From the NCBI GenBank assembly GCA_013817245.1, contig JACDDA010000002.1, positions 1 through 64,000 of the forward strand: a stretch of 64,000 nt of DNA, read 5' to 3'. The stretch's first letter is position 1, and every line of letters starts with the position of its first letter. The notes under the pieces are model-generated. The model was not told where the DNA came from, made no database searches, and saw only the letters and a list, made by a program, of their open reading frames with translations. Positions 35,251-45,504 of the stretch are shown here, in pieces. This DNA is from Gammaproteobacteria bacterium. Lineage in GTDB: Bacteria > Pseudomonadota > Gammaproteobacteria > HTCC5015. Position numbers and translations under genes: made by a program.

Positions 35251-35769
35251 TTAATATTGGTTTTTTAATTTTGTATAATGCGCGCCTGAGTATTTGAAGT
35301 AGTTTTTTTCTTCTTCGCTCAGTTCGCGCATTTTCTTTGCAGGACTGCCGGCCCACAAGCCACCATCTAATACTTTACCCGGTGTGACTAACGCGCCCGC
35401 TGCAAGCAAAGTATGTTTTTTGATCAATACGCGATCTAAAACAATAGCACTAATACCAATTAAACATTCATCTTCCACTACACACGCATGCAACACGGCA
35501 TTGTGGCCAATAGTCACATCATTACCAATCACTAAAGGCACGCCTTCGGGATTGTGTTCATTTTTATGTGTGACGTGCAAAGTTACATTGTCTTGAATGC
35601 TGGTACGTTCGCCGATGCTAATGTTATTAACATCACCACGAATCACGGCACCCGGCCAAACACTACTGTCTGCGCCGATAGTGACGTTGCCAATAACGGT
35701 GGCAGCAGCATCAACATACGCGGTGGGATGCAGAATGGGATCAACGCCTTGGAATGGTCTTACTGTCAT
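35251..35769 (-). CDS. Gamma-carbonic-anhydrase-like protein (YrdA type)
   Basis: A 172-residue left-handed beta-helix protein with hexapeptide repeats (VIGNVTIGADSSVWPGAVIRG, IGHNAVLHACVVEDECLIG). The His ligands of the gamma-CA site are in NVTLHVTHKNEHNPEG and TIGHNAVLH. Members of the YrdA/CaiE-like group bind zinc; enzymatic activity is often not shown. The size matches. It lies head to tail after gor with 20 bp between and could be co-transcribed. Confidence 0.9.
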   Translation of the reverse strand: MTVRPFQGVDPILHPTAYVDAAATVIGNVTIGADSSVWPGAVIRGDVNNISIGERTSIQDNVTLHVTHKNEHNPEGVPLVIGNDVTIGHNAVLHACVVEDECLIGISAIVLDRVLIKKHTLLAAGALVTPGKVLDGGLWAGSPAKKMRELSEEEKNYFKYSGAHYTKLKNQY

Positions 35770-35789
35770 AACAATATCCTAAATAATTT

Positions 35790-37166
35790 TTATCTTAAAG
35801 TTACTAATTCTTCGCCACTGGTGGGATGAATTGCTAGCGTATCATCAAAATCTTTTTTGGTAGCGCCCATGCGGATTGCCACTGCAAAACCTTGCAAAAT
35901 TTCATCAACGCCATTACCAATCATATGGCAGCCAATTACTTTTTCTTCAGCACCTTGCACAATAAGCTTCATCCAGGTTTTATTCGCGTTATCGCTAAAA
36001 GCATACCGCATAGACGTAAATTCGGTTTGATAAATTTTTATGTCGTCGCCGTACTGTTCGCGTGCTTGCGCTTCGGTTAACCCCACCACGGCAATCGGCG
36101 GATGCGTAAAAACTACGCTGGGAATTACGTCGTACAATAAACGGCGCTGGGCTTGCGCATTAAATAAACGATCCGCTAGTCGCCTACCTGCAGCGACGGC
36201 TACGGGCGTTAACGCCGCTCGACCCGTAACATCACCCAACGCATAAATACCTGTGACATTAGTATTTTGATATTCATCGGTTATTACATAATTTTTATTA
36301 TCTAATTTAATTTTTGCAGCGTTTAAATTTAATTTTTTAATGTTTGCTTGGCGTCCAATCGCCCAAATAACACAATCAGTTTGTTCGGTACTTGCATCAT
36401 CAAAATGAGCAATCAGTTGTTCTGTAGTTTTTTCAAGCTGAAGGATATTGCTATGCGCACGAATCGTGACGCCGGCTTTTTTTAACACTTGCAACAAACG
36501 TTCGCTAATGCCTGCATCAAATTCACGCAATGGTTTGTCCTGGCGCAACACTAACGTAACGGCGCTACCTAACGCGCTCAACATACTCGCTAATTCCACT
36601 CCAATATAACCCGCGCCGACAATCATAACGCGTACGGGTTGTTCGCTTAGTTCAAAAAAACCATCTGAGTTAATGCCGTGTTCTGCGCCGATAATGCTAG
36701 GCATTGTCGGATAACCACCCGTCGCGATAATAATATGTGATGCGTGATATAAATGACCGTTTACACTAACCGTATGAGCATCTACAAACTGTGCTTCGCC
36801 TTTAATGACAGTCACAGAATTTTTATCTAACCCGCGCTGATAAGCTGCGTGCAAATGCTCAATATAAGCACTGCGTTTAGCGATGAGTATTGGCCACGAA
36901 AAACCATGCGTTGCGTTTTTATTAAACGCAAATCCATAGTCCGCAGCTAAATCTAATGTTTCTGCAATATCAGTGGCATACCACATGATTTTTTTTGGTA
37001 CGCAACCTACATTCACACAGGTGCCACCTAAAACATTAGCTTCAATCAAGACTACGCGTTGACCGTATTGCGCAGCACGATTGGCGGCGGCAATACCACC
37101 ACTGCCCGCACCGATCACCAATAGATCCCAATTTTCTTTGTTCATAATGTTATAAGTTTCGCTCAT
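35790..37166 (-). CDS. gor: Glutathione-disulfide reductase
   Basis: A 458-residue FAD flavoprotein: FAD motif GAGSGGIAAANRAA, redox pair GGTCVNVGCVPKK, NADPH-binding domain (GAGYIGVELASML) with the NADPH-type Arg residues in VLRQDKPLREFD, FAD motif ALGDV, and C-terminal HPTSGEELVTLR with the catalytic His/Glu. This is the full class I glutathione reductase set. Start MSETYN; a Met seven codons later (MNKENWD) is closer to the conserved start and equally plausible. It supplies reduced glutathione, needed also by the zeta-GST isomerase. Confidence 0.93.
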   Translation of the reverse strand: MSETYNIMNKENWDLLVIGAGSGGIAAANRAAQYGQRVVLIEANVLGGTCVNVGCVPKKIMWYATDIAETLDLAADYGFAFNKNATHGFSWPILIAKRSAYIEHLHAAYQRGLDKNSVTVIKGEAQFVDAHTVSVNGHLYHASHIIIATGGYPTMPSIIGAEHGINSDGFFELSEQPVRVMIVGAGYIGVELASMLSALGSAVTLVLRQDKPLREFDAGISERLLQVLKKAGVTIRAHSNILQLEKTTEQLIAHFDDASTEQTDCVIWAIGRQANIKKLNLNAAKIKLDNKNYVITDEYQNTNVTGIYALGDVTGRAALTPVAVAAGRRLADRLFNAQAQRRLLYDVIPSVVFTHPPIAVVGLTEAQAREQYGDDIKIYQTEFTSMRYAFSDNANKTWMKLIVQGAEEKVIGCHMIGNGVDEILQGFAVAIRMGATKKDFDDTLAIHPTSGEELVTLR

Positions 37167-37222
37167 GATTCAATAGCTTTGTTAAACTGTGAACAAGACT
37201 ATCACGAACGGATTATTCTGTA

Positions 37223-38245
37223 ATGCGCTGGCGCTTGATTATTAATTTTATCCATAAGCTGAAAACAATCTGCCTGCAATGGGCTCATTATTTATATCGC
37301 GCTGCACTCAAGGTGTTCTGCGCTATTAAATCCGCTGGCCAACGTTGCTGGACAGCGCCTTTTACTTTGCGCATGCGTGATCGCCTGTATTGGTACGCAC
37401 GACTGTGTCGTTTACACAAACCTATTGGTACTTTTTTATTATTATGGCCCACATTGTGGGCATTATGGATTGCCAGCAAAGGACAACCTGATTATGTGAT
37501 TTTAACTATTTTCATATTAGGCACATGGTTAATGCGTTCGGCTGGTTGCGCGCTCAATGATATTGCCGATCGCAAAATTGATGGCCGAGTCCAACGCACT
37601 CAAGATCGACCTATTGTTATGGGTAAGGTTTCGGTAACTGAAGCACTTTGTGTATTTGTGCTGTTGTGCGGCGGTGCATTTTTATTAGTTTTGCAACTTA
37701 ACCAATTAACTATTTATCTTTCTTTGGGCGCATTAATCTTAGCCAGCATTTATCCCTTTGCGAAACGTTACACTTATTTGCCGCAAGTAATTTTAGGCGC
37801 CGCTTTTAGTGCGAGTATTCCCATGGCATTCGCTGCACAAACAAATGAATTGCCTGCTATCGCGTGGTTGTTATATGCGATTTCTGTCATTTGGTGTACG
37901 GCGTATGATACGCAATACGCGATGGCGGATTATGCTGACGATATTAAAATCGGCGTTAAGTCATTAGCCATTTTATTACGCGCGATGTTTGGCAACGCCG
38001 ATGTTTGGATCATCATGAGTTTGCATAGTTTGGCTTTGTTAGGTTTGTTAATGATCGGTCAGAAGTTAAATTTTTCTATTTGGTTTTATGCCGCATGTGC
38101 GTTGGCAGTTGTAAATTTAATTTATCAAGCTTGGTTAATTCGCCAACATGATCCCGCGCGTTGTTTTAGAGCGTTTATGGCGAATAATTATTTAGGCGCT
38201 ACTATTTTCGCGGGTTTATTAGCGCATTATCATTTATCAACATAA
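37223..38245 (+). CDS. ubiA: 4-hydroxybenzoate octaprenyltransferase
   Basis: A UbiA prenyltransferase of the ubiquinone pathway, prenylating 4-hydroxybenzoate in the inner membrane. It has the two Asp-rich motifs, NDIADRKIDGRVQRTQDRP and DTQYAMADYADD, amid nine or so hydrophobic helices. The listed frame gives 340 residues, about 50 longer than E. coli UbiA. Homology starts near Met51 (MRDRLYWYARLCRLHKPIG), so ATG 37373 may be the true start, although neither site has a strong ribosome-binding site. The 3' end overlaps the convergent comF by 16 bases. Confidence 0.92.
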   Translation: MRWRLIINFIHKLKTICLQWAHYLYRAALKVFCAIKSAGQRCWTAPFTLRMRDRLYWYARLCRLHKPIGTFLLLWPTLWALWIASKGQPDYVILTIFILGTWLMRSAGCALNDIADRKIDGRVQRTQDRPIVMGKVSVTEALCVFVLLCGGAFLLVLQLNQLTIYLSLGALILASIYPFAKRYTYLPQVILGAAFSASIPMAFAAQTNELPAIAWLLYAISVIWCTAYDTQYAMADYADDIKIGVKSLAILLRAMFGNADVWIIMSLHSLALLGLLMIGQKLNFSIWFYAACALAVVNLIYQAWLIRQHDPARCFRAFMANNYLGATIFAGLLAHYHLST

Positions 38246-38964
38246 ACCGCTCGCGCTAGCGCCCATACTTCTACATGCTGCGCGCCAGCGCGTTTTAACA
38301 CGCGGGCTAACTCATTGGCAGTTGATCCTGATGTCATAACATCGTCAACGATCGCCACTCGTTTAGGTATCACACCCTTTATTTTAAAAGCGCCACGCAC
38401 ATTGCTGCGACGTTGTTTAGCGGATAAATCTTTCTGTTCAGTCGTCGCTTTAATGCGCTGACAACTTGCGCGCAATACCGGCAAGCGCCAATGTTTGGCT
38501 AAATCATAAGCGATTAATGCGGCTTGATTAAAACCGCGTGGTCGTTCGCGGCTGTGGTGCAAGGGCACCGGAATTAATGCGTCTATGTTTTGGTACGAAA
38601 TACTCGTACATTGCTGCAACCATAATTCACTTAGAGCCCGACCCATCGCGAGCTGCTTGTCATATTTAAAACGATGAATTGCACTACGCACGGGTTCTTC
38701 ATAAATCCACGCCGCGTGCGCGCTATCAAATATGGGATGCTTTTTTTGGCAAGCGCCGCATAACACACCCGACGCAAATGGCCCGTTTAAAGGTAAAGCA
38801 CAAGCAGTGCACGCATTTTGCAGCAGCGGTAAATCTTGCGCGCAAGCGGCGCAACAATCGCGCGCGGTATCGCTGGTTTGGCCACAAAATACGCAATGGC
38901 CCGGCCAGTAGCAGTGAGTTTTAAGGCGCTTGATCCACGCCGTGATGATTGTTCGCCCGTCCAT
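38230..38964 (-). CDS. comF: ComF-family phosphoribosyltransferase-like protein
   Basis: A 244-residue protein. The N-terminal zinc ribbon has CVFCGQTSDTARDCCAAC and a second pair CTACALPLNG/CGAC. The type I PRTase domain has IPVPLHHSRERPRGFNQA and the PRPP loop VAIVDDVMTSGSTANEL. ComF proteins function in DNA uptake in competent bacteria; in others they have a gluconate/competence-related role (YhgH/GntX). It is next to bioB, as in many gammaproteobacteria. Confidence 0.92.
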   Translation of the reverse strand: MDGRTIITAWIKRLKTHCYWPGHCVFCGQTSDTARDCCAACAQDLPLLQNACTACALPLNGPFASGVLCGACQKKHPIFDSAHAAWIYEEPVRSAIHRFKYDKQLAMGRALSELWLQQCTSISYQNIDALIPVPLHHSRERPRGFNQAALIAYDLAKHWRLPVLRASCQRIKATTEQKDLSAKQRRSNVRGAFKIKGVIPKRVAIVDDVMTSGSTANELARVLKRAGAQHVEVWALARAVYVDK

Positions 38965-39128
38965 GCACCTAATTCCTTATAGGATTATTTTAATTATTCG
39001 ACCGTCAACCTATTTGCCGACTTCCTGTTTACGGCCAATTGCTGCAGAATGGCCACTGTTGCAAAACCCCTTGATGCGGTCAACGCAAAAACTAATTTAA
39101 TTTATTCTCATTTCTTGAGGCGCACGTC

Positions 39129-40160
39129 ATGACCCAAACTACGCATTCATCTATTGCCATTCGCCACAATTGGCAATTAAAAGAAGTACAAGCGCTATTT
39201 GCGCTGCCGTTTAATGAATTGTTATTTAAAGCGCAGACGATTCATCGCGAAAATTTTAATCCGAACGCCGTCCAAATGAGCACCTTGCTGAGCATTAAAA
39301 CCGGCGCTTGTCCGGAAGATTGCGGTTATTGCCCACAAAGCGCGCATCACGATACTGAAATAGAAAAAGAACGTTTATTGCCGTTAGATGAAGTCATCAG
39401 CGCGGCGCGTGCGGCTAAAGATAAAGGCGCTTCACGTTTTTGTATGGGTGCTGCTTGGCGCAATCCCACGGATAAGAATTTAGATAAAGTCATCGACATG
39501 ATTACCGCTGTGCGTAGCGAAGGTTTGGAAACCTGTGTAACGTTAGGCATGTTGTCAGGCGCGCAAGCGCAGCGTTTAAAAGATTCTGGTTTAGATTATT
39601 ACAATCACAATTTAGATACGTCGCCGGAATTTTATGGTCAAGTGATTACGACCCGCACTTATCAAGATCGTTTAGATACTTTGTCGCATGTGCGCGATGC
39701 GGGTATTAATGTGTGTTGCGGCGGCATTGTAGGTATGGGCGAAAAACCCGCAGATCGTGCAGGTTTGTTAATGCAATTAGCTAATCTGCCACAACATCCA
39801 GAATCGGTGCCGATTAATTTATTAGTGCAAGTAAAAGGTACACCACTGCATGGTGTTGATGCCTTAGATCCTATCGATTTTGTTAAAACAATCGCGGTGG
39901 CTAGAATTTTAATGCCCGCATCGTATGTGCGTTTATCCGCAGGTCGCACTGACATGGACGATAGCACGCAAGCGTTATGTTTTTTCGCCGGTGCAAATTC
40001 TGTGTTCTACGGTGAAAAATTATTGACCACTGAAAATCCTGATATGGATCATGATCAGCGTTTATTCGCTAAATTAGGTTTAACGAAACTTGATCCGCTA
40101 GTGAATAAACAAACGTCACGCGAAGATCCACACTGCGCTAGCATTCGTCTCAGCGCGTAA
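39129..40160 (+). CDS. bioB: Biotin synthase
   Basis: A 343-residue radical-SAM enzyme that inserts sulfur into dethiobiotin. The 4Fe-4S motif [11 protein letters not shown] (CxxxCxxC) and the downstream conserved blocks [13 protein letters not shown] and VNLLV-like [12 protein letters not shown] and RLSAGR are present. The 2Fe-2S ligand Cys residues (CVTLG, CCGGIVG) are retained. A promoter region of about 165 bp lies upstream; no BirA-type operator was recognised. bioF follows 3 bp later. Confidence 0.95.
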   Translation: MTQTTHSSIAIRHNWQLKEVQALFALPFNELLFKAQTIHRENFNPNAVQMSTLLSIKTGACPEDCGYCPQSAHHDTEIEKERLLPLDEVISAARAAKDKGASRFCMGAAWRNPTDKNLDKVIDMITAVRSEGLETCVTLGMLSGAQAQRLKDSGLDYYNHNLDTSPEFYGQVITTRTYQDRLDTLSHVRDAGINVCCGGIVGMGEKPADRAGLLMQLANLPQHPESVPINLLVQVKGTPLHGVDALDPIDFVKTIAVARILMPASYVRLSAGRTDMDDSTQALCFFAGANSVFYGEKLLTTENPDMDHDQRLFAKLGLTKLDPLVNKQTSREDPHCASIRLSA

Positions 40161-40163
40161 ATC

Positions 40164-41348
40164 ATGCCAGACTTTGATCGCTTAGCGCGTGCGTTAGAAC
40201 AACGACGCGCTGAACATCTTTATCGCACTTGTCGCATTACGGAATCTCCGCAAGCACCTGAAATGATTATCGACGGCAAAGCTGTTATCAGCTTTTGCAG
40301 CAATGATTATTTGGGTCTCGCTAATCATCCAAAAATTATCGAAGCATTTACGCAAGGCGCGCAACGTTGGGGCGTGGGCAGCGGCGCGGCGCATTTAATC
40401 AACGGCCATAGCGGCGCACATGCCGAACTTGAAATAGCCTTGGCTGAATTTACTGGCTGCGAACGTGCGCTCTTATTCTCTACTGGTTATATGGCAAATT
40501 TGGGCGTTGCTTCCGCTTTTATCGGTCGACACGATCGCGTTTTCCAAGATCGTTGGAATCATGCTTCGTTAATTGATGCCGGCGTAATGAGCCGCGCCAA
40601 AGTACAACGTTATGCGCATACCGATACAGATGCGCTAGCCGCTTTATTAAATGCTGAATTAAATACTGATACCCAAAAACAAAATTGGGTATTAACGGAT
40701 GCCGTGTTTTCGATGGATGGCGATCTTGCGCCACTGCCCGCACTCGCGCAATTATGCGCAAAACCTCATTCATGGTTAGTCGTAGATGATGCGCATGGTT
40801 TTGGCGTATTAGGCCCACAAGGTCGCGGCAGTTGTGCTTTATTTAATTTAGATCAACAACAAATACCAATTGTGATGGGTACTTTAGGCAAAGCTTTTGG
40901 CACCGCAGGCGCTTTTGTTGCGGGTCGCCGCGAAATCATCGAAACCTTGATTCAACAAGCACACACCTATGTTTATACCACCGCGATGCCAGCAGCTTTA
41001 GCCTGCGCGAGTTTGGCGAGTCTTGAGTTAGTCCGTGAAGAACAATGGCGGCGCGAGCGATTGCAGCAATTAATCCAATTGTTTCATAGGTTAATAGATC
41101 AAGCAGGTTTGCCGCGTTTAGCGAGCAATACACCTATCCAACCGATTTTAGTCGGCGACAGCGCACGGGCTTTGCGTTTAAGTCAGGCTTTATTTGAGCA
41201 AAATATATTAGTGACCGCGATTCGGCCGCCGACTGTACCTGTTGGGACTGCGCGTTTGCGAATTACCTTATCGGCGGCGCACACGGATGCGCAGTTATTA
41301 CGCTTATGCGAAACCCTGGCTTCCGTTTGGCAAGAATGTCCGCTATAA
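40164..41348 (+). CDS. bioF: 8-amino-7-oxononanoate synthase
   Basis: A 394-residue PLP enzyme of the alpha-oxoamine synthase family joining pimeloyl-ACP (or CoA) and alanine. Blocks are FCSNDYLGLANHP, GSGAAHLINGHSGAHAELE, FSTGYMANLG, VDDAHGFGVLG and the PLP lysine in GTLGKAFGTAGAFV. The end of bioB and this start are 3 bp apart, so they are an operon. bioA, bioC, bioD and bioH were not found in the window. Confidence 0.95.
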   Translation: MPDFDRLARALEQRRAEHLYRTCRITESPQAPEMIIDGKAVISFCSNDYLGLANHPKIIEAFTQGAQRWGVGSGAAHLINGHSGAHAELEIALAEFTGCERALLFSTGYMANLGVASAFIGRHDRVFQDRWNHASLIDAGVMSRAKVQRYAHTDTDALAALLNAELNTDTQKQNWVLTDAVFSMDGDLAPLPALAQLCAKPHSWLVVDDAHGFGVLGPQGRGSCALFNLDQQQIPIVMGTLGKAFGTAGAFVAGRREIIETLIQQAHTYVYTTAMPAALACASLASLELVREEQWRRERLQQLIQLFHRLIDQAGLPRLASNTPIQPILVGDSARALRLSQALFEQNILVTAIRPPTVPVGTARLRITLSAAHTDAQLLRLCETLASVWQECPL

Positions 41349-41385
41349 AGTCGTATTGCTTTACTCACCGATCGAGAACTTAATC

Positions 41386-42003
41386 ATGCGCTATCGTTTA
41401 TTAAGCTATGTTTTGCTAACCACTGCTTTGTTCGCTAACCCTTGTCTGGCATTAGGCAAATGGGGTTATTACGTAGGTTTGTCTCATGGTGGCGATTCAA
41501 TCAGTGATGCTTACAATCAAAATGCGATTGGTAATGCGGATAGCACAAAATTAAATAAACTCACTGATAGTTTACAAGCTGGTGGCTTGGCGCATGTTGC
41601 GCTAGGTTATCAAATGGACATCACTTCGAGTGGCTCATGGATAGGTCGTGCTACCGTGGGTTGGAAATTTGATAGTCGCGCTTCAGGCACAGATAACATT
41701 AGTTTTGATCGTTATCCGGTTGAACTTGCGGTGTACCACGAAGCGATTCCCGAACATTTTTTTGGCTTCGGTATCATCAGAGAACATTCGCCTTATATTG
41801 ATATCAGTCTAAGCAGCGGCTCTAATCTTGATGTGGATTTAAACACCGCCACCGGTTTTGCGTTGCTTTACGGCTGGCAGGTATATGGAAAAACCGAATT
41901 AGGCGCACGTTACACCAATATTTCGTATGAAGGCGGCGGTCTTAATGGTTCTTTAGACGGCAGTAGCATCGGGATGTATGTGACCCAATATTTTGATCGC
42001 TAG
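41386..42003 (+). CDS. Predicted outer-membrane protein
   Basis: A 205-residue protein with signal peptide (MRYRLLSYVLLTTALFANPCLA). The mature part has barrel-like strands (KWGYYVGLSHGGDS, VALGYQMDI, GKTELGARYTNISYEGGG) and a terminal YFDR. The start at ATG 41386 is supported by GAGA upstream; the longer frame from 41242 runs through the end of bioF and is not credible. It resembles small barrels with an eight-strand OmpA/OmpW-like plan; no precise family recognised. Confidence 0.72.
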   Translation: MRYRLLSYVLLTTALFANPCLALGKWGYYVGLSHGGDSISDAYNQNAIGNADSTKLNKLTDSLQAGGLAHVALGYQMDITSSGSWIGRATVGWKFDSRASGTDNISFDRYPVELAVYHEAIPEHFFGFGIIREHSPYIDISLSSGSNLDVDLNTATGFALLYGWQVYGKTELGARYTNISYEGGGLNGSLDGSSIGMYVTQYFDR

Positions 42004-42006
42004 ATA

Positions 42007-42681
42007 TTACAACCAACCACGGCTCGCAAAGGAACAACTGTCCGTATCGCCCACCACTAAATGATCTAACACGCGAATATCTAATAACGCTAAAGCCGAT
42101 TTAATGCGTTCAGTTAAACGTTTATCTGCATCACTCGGTTCTGCAATGCCTGACGGATGATTATGCGCAAGAATCAACGCAGCCGCATTTAATGCTAACG
42201 CTCGACGCGCAATTTCTCGCGGATACACACTCGCACTATCGAGTGTCCCACGAAATAATTCTTCAAACCCTAATACCCGATGTTTGTTATCTAGAAACAA
42301 ACAAGCAAATACTTCATAAGGGTAATCTCGTAACCGCGCGCGAATATAAATTTCAGCGGCGTCTGGCGAAGTCAGCGCGTCACTGCGTTGCAAATTTGCC
42401 AATAAATGACGTTTAACAATTTCTAAGGCTGCTTGTAACTGTGCATATTTTGCTTCGCCAATCCCAGGCAACGCCAATACTTGCGCGGCATCTGCGCTTA
42501 ATAAACTTCGCAAATCACCAAAGTGTTGAATTAGAGTTCTTGCTAAAGCAACCGCGCTTTGACCTTTGATGCCTGTGCGTAAAAAAATTGCCAGTAATTC
42601 CGCATCCGATAATGCGGCAGCGCCTTTAGTTAATAATTTTTCACGCGGTCTTTCCGCTAACGGCCAATCCTTGATCGTCAT
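42007..42681 (-). CDS. radC: RadC/YicR-like JAB-domain protein
   Basis: A 224-residue RadC-family protein: N-terminal helix-hairpin-helix region ([24 protein letters not shown]) and a C-terminal JAMM/MPN metalloprotease-like domain ([20 protein letters not shown]), containing the HxH...SxxD zinc pattern. The historical link to DNA repair is weak; the activity is unknown. It lies 118 bp after ntrC and ends 4 bp after the convergent barrel gene. Confidence 0.92.
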   Translation of the reverse strand: MTIKDWPLAERPREKLLTKGAAALSDAELLAIFLRTGIKGQSAVALARTLIQHFGDLRSLLSADAAQVLALPGIGEAKYAQLQAALEIVKRHLLANLQRSDALTSPDAAEIYIRARLRDYPYEVFACLFLDNKHRVLGFEELFRGTLDSASVYPREIARRALALNAAALILAHNHPSGIAEPSDADKRLTERIKSALALLDIRVLDHLVVGDTDSCSFASRGWL

Positions 42682-42798
42682 AATAATATCCCTGTGTTGA
42701 TGCGTTCATTTTGTGTTACAGCCCAAACGTTAATCTACCAGAACGCTAATCTATTTTAGATAAGCATTACCTCAATGGCAATGCATTGTCTTGAATGC

Positions 42799-44208
42799 TT
42801 AATCTTCCATTCCTAATTCTTTTAATTTGCGCGTTAAGGTGTTACGACCCCAGCCTAATAATTTTGCTGCGTCTTGTTTACGTCCGCCGGTTTTGCGCAA
42901 AGCAACGTTAATTAAACAACGCTCAAATGAAGGCAGCGCTTCAGATAATAAATCGTGTGCGCCAGCTTGTAATTGTTCGGTCGCCCAATCATCTAAAATA
43001 TGTTCCCATTGAATAGCTTGCTTATCCGCATTTTTTGCATTGGTTTTTTCTAATAATTCTGGTGGCAATTCGCCCATTTGAATCACGCGACCACTTGCCA
43101 TCACGGTTAACCAACGACTTAAGTTTTCTAACTGCCGAACATTACCAGGCCATTCTTGAGTTTTTAGCCACGCTTCAACATCAGGTGATAATGCTTTTAC
43201 ATCCACCGATAACTCAAGCGCCGCTTGTTTTAAAAAATGACGCATTAATAAAGGCACATCTTGGCGGCGTTCACGCAATGCAGGAATATGCACACGTATT
43301 ACATTTAGACGATGAAACAAGTCTTCACGAAAACGTCCATCCGCAACTAACTTTTCTAAATCTTGATGAGTTGCTGCAATAATGCGCACATTCACGCGCA
43401 CCGGCGCATGACCGCCGACGCGATAAAATTCACCATCCGATAAAACCCGCAACAAGCGCGTTTGTAATTCCGCTGGCATGTCGCCAATTTCGTCTAAAAA
43501 TAAAGTGCCTTCATTCGCTTGTTCAAACCGACCTTGACGTTGCGCTTGTGCGCCGGTGAATGCGCCGCGCTCATGACCAAATAATTCAGACTCTAATAAA
43601 TCTTTTGGAATAGCGGCCATATTTAAAGCAATAAACGGTTTGCTCGCGCGTGGACTATGACGATGCAATGCGCGCGCAACTAATTCTTTACCCGTGCCAG
43701 ATTCACCGTTGATTAACACCGTAATATTAGATTGCGATAAACGACCAATCGCACGAAACACTTCTTGCATCGCCGGTGCTTCGCCAATAATTTCAGGGGC
43801 TTTATCGTCACTGTGTTCAGTCGTATGTATGGCTTGTTGACGAAACTCACATGCTCTGCGCGTTAAAGCAACTGCGTCATTAACATCAAACGGTTTTGGC
43901 AAATATTCAAATGCGCCACCTTCGTACGCCGATACTGCGCTGTCTAAATCTGAATGCGCAGTAGTAATAATGATAGGAATTTCAGGATAGTCTTTACGAA
44001 AGCGCTGCATAAAACCTAAGCCATCTAAACCCGGCATACGAATATCCGTAATCACAACATCAGGTCGTTGATCTTTTAACGCTAACAAAGCTTCGTCGGC
44101 ACTTTCAAACGTTGAAACATGTAAATTGGCTTGTTGCAAAGCACGTTGTAGTACCCAACGAATGGATTGATCGTCATCAATCACCCAAATATTATCGTGC
44201 TTCAACAT
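42799..44208 (-). CDS. glnG: Nitrogen regulator NtrC (sigma-54 activator)
   Basis: A 469-residue response regulator: receiver domain with Asp55 (ITDIRMPGLDG), AAA+ domain with Walker A GESGTGKE, GAFTGA loop that contacts sigma-54 and Walker B LFLDEIGDM, and a C-terminal Fis-type helix-turn-helix (DAAKLLGWGRNTLTRKLKEL). Phosphorylated NtrC activates glnA and other nitrogen genes. The start overlaps the ntrB end by 17 bases, so translation is coupled. NtrC-like sites occur upstream of glnA and ntrB. Confidence 0.95.
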   Translation of the reverse strand: MLKHDNIWVIDDDQSIRWVLQRALQQANLHVSTFESADEALLALKDQRPDVVITDIRMPGLDGLGFMQRFRKDYPEIPIIITTAHSDLDSAVSAYEGGAFEYLPKPFDVNDAVALTRRACEFRQQAIHTTEHSDDKAPEIIGEAPAMQEVFRAIGRLSQSNITVLINGESGTGKELVARALHRHSPRASKPFIALNMAAIPKDLLESELFGHERGAFTGAQAQRQGRFEQANEGTLFLDEIGDMPAELQTRLLRVLSDGEFYRVGGHAPVRVNVRIIAATHQDLEKLVADGRFREDLFHRLNVIRVHIPALRERRQDVPLLMRHFLKQAALELSVDVKALSPDVEAWLKTQEWPGNVRQLENLSRWLTVMASGRVIQMGELPPELLEKTNAKNADKQAIQWEHILDDWATEQLQAGAHDLLSEALPSFERCLINVALRKTGGRKQDAAKLLGWGRNTLTRKLKELGMED

Positions 44209-45289
44209 GTTGTGTTTCCGTTATGTGATCTTGCGTGCGATTAATGGGAATAAAAAATGTAAATTGGGTGCGACCGGGTTCGCTTTGACATTCGATTAAA
44301 CCATCGTGTAATTGCAATAATGATTGCGCAATAGTTAAACCTAAACCGGTGCCTTCTGAACGACCCGTTACCATCGGATAAAAAATCTGTGCAGCTAATT
44401 CCGTCGGAATACCAGAGCCGTTATCAATGATGTCGAGACGCAACACTAAACGATGAATATTACGCCCTATCGTGAACGCTCTTAATGCACGCGTACGAAA
44501 AGTAATTACGCCGCTATCGCCCGTGGCTTGCCACGCATTGCGCACAATATTTAAAGTTGCTTGAATTAACTGACCACGATCAGCCCAAATTTCTGGAATG
44601 CTAGGATCGTAGTCTTGAATGAAACGCAGTTGTGCGCCCGCTTCAGCAATAATTAAACGCATCACGTGTTGCAACACTTCATGAATATTGACGGTGGTTT
44701 TATCTGGCCGCGTATTCGGCCCCAACATATTGCGCACTAATGCGCGCAAACGATCGGCTTCTTGAATAATAATTTGCGTGTATTCTTTTGCGTCTTCCGA
44801 TAATTCACGTTCTAACAATTGTGCCGCACCACGCAAACCGCCTAATGGATTATTGATTTCATGCGCGAGTCCCCGCGCCATTTCATGAATCGTGGCATTT
44901 TGTGCGATGCGTTGTTCTTCGCGCGCAATCCGCAGGATGCGATCAATCGGATTTAATTCAATTAACACGCGTTGCGCTATCGCGCCTTCGTAAATCGGTG
45001 TAATCGAACAATCAACGGTGCATTCTTGGCCATTCGGTAATTGCAAAGTCAATTCTCGATAAGTGTAGTCATGACCGGACGCTAAACTCCGCTGCACACA
45101 ACTGGCCAAATCTCCCGCCGCAATATTCAAATGGATCTGCGAAAACTCTAAATGCTGCGCCATCCGCAAACTGGTGCCCAACAAGGCTTCTGCCGCCGGA
45201 TTCATATACATCACGGCTAACGCCCGGTCGGTTAGCACAACCGCCGTATTGAGGTGTTCGAGTATTCGCGCGTAATCATTGGGGTTCAT
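44192..45289 (-). CDS. glnL: Nitrogen sensor kinase NtrB
   Basis: A 365-residue cytoplasmic histidine kinase: N-terminal PAS domain (about 5-120), H-box EMARGLAHEINNPLGGLRGA with the phosphorylated His, N-box and G-box GTGLGLTIAQSLL. NtrB responds to PII (GlnB), phosphorylating or dephosphorylating NtrC by nitrogen status. No membrane segment, as expected. An NtrC-like palindrome lies about 150 bp upstream. Confidence 0.95.
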   Translation of the reverse strand: MNPNDYARILEHLNTAVVLTDRALAVMYMNPAAEALLGTSLRMAQHLEFSQIHLNIAAGDLASCVQRSLASGHDYTYRELTLQLPNGQECTVDCSITPIYEGAIAQRVLIELNPIDRILRIAREEQRIAQNATIHEMARGLAHEINNPLGGLRGAAQLLERELSEDAKEYTQIIIQEADRLRALVRNMLGPNTRPDKTTVNIHEVLQHVMRLIIAEAGAQLRFIQDYDPSIPEIWADRGQLIQATLNIVRNAWQATGDSGVITFRTRALRAFTIGRNIHRLVLRLDIIDNGSGIPTELAAQIFYPMVTGRSEGTGLGLTIAQSLLQLHDGLIECQSEPGRTQFTFFIPINRTQDHITETQHVEAR

Positions 45290-45434
45290 AACGATTCTTT
45301 ATTCTCCAAGCCGCGCTAATGCAAAATTCAAACCAATCACCACGCTAATTAATTTTCAGTTCAACAATAAAAAAATCTGCTTTTTCAGCGAGTTATCAAG
45401 CAAAACTACGGGTAGGGAAAAGCACGAACAGACA

Positions 45435-45455
45435 TGCGCACTATTATAGTGCGCA
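45435..45455. promoter_or_regulatory. NtrC-like palindrome upstream of ntrB
   Basis: GCGCACTATTATAGTGCGC (45436-45454) is a perfect palindrome, extended by one pair to 45435-45455. Its core GCACT-ATTAT-AGTGC fits GCACY-N5-RGTGC of NtrC sites. Its place, between the DUF4124 gene and ntrB, fits autogenous control like the site at E. coli glnL. Confidence 0.65.
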
Positions 45456-45504
45456 ACAAGACAAGGCATGCGCTGGTTTGAAGCTATTTACTCAAATAAT
45501 AAGA

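Noticed and set aside
39000-39128. BirA-type operator upstream of bioB
   Set aside because: No inverted TTGTAAACC-like arms at the expected spacing are present.
41242-41385. Long N-terminal extension of the outer-membrane protein
   Set aside because: It overlaps the end of bioF and removes the signal peptide from the N-terminus; ATG 41386 fits better.
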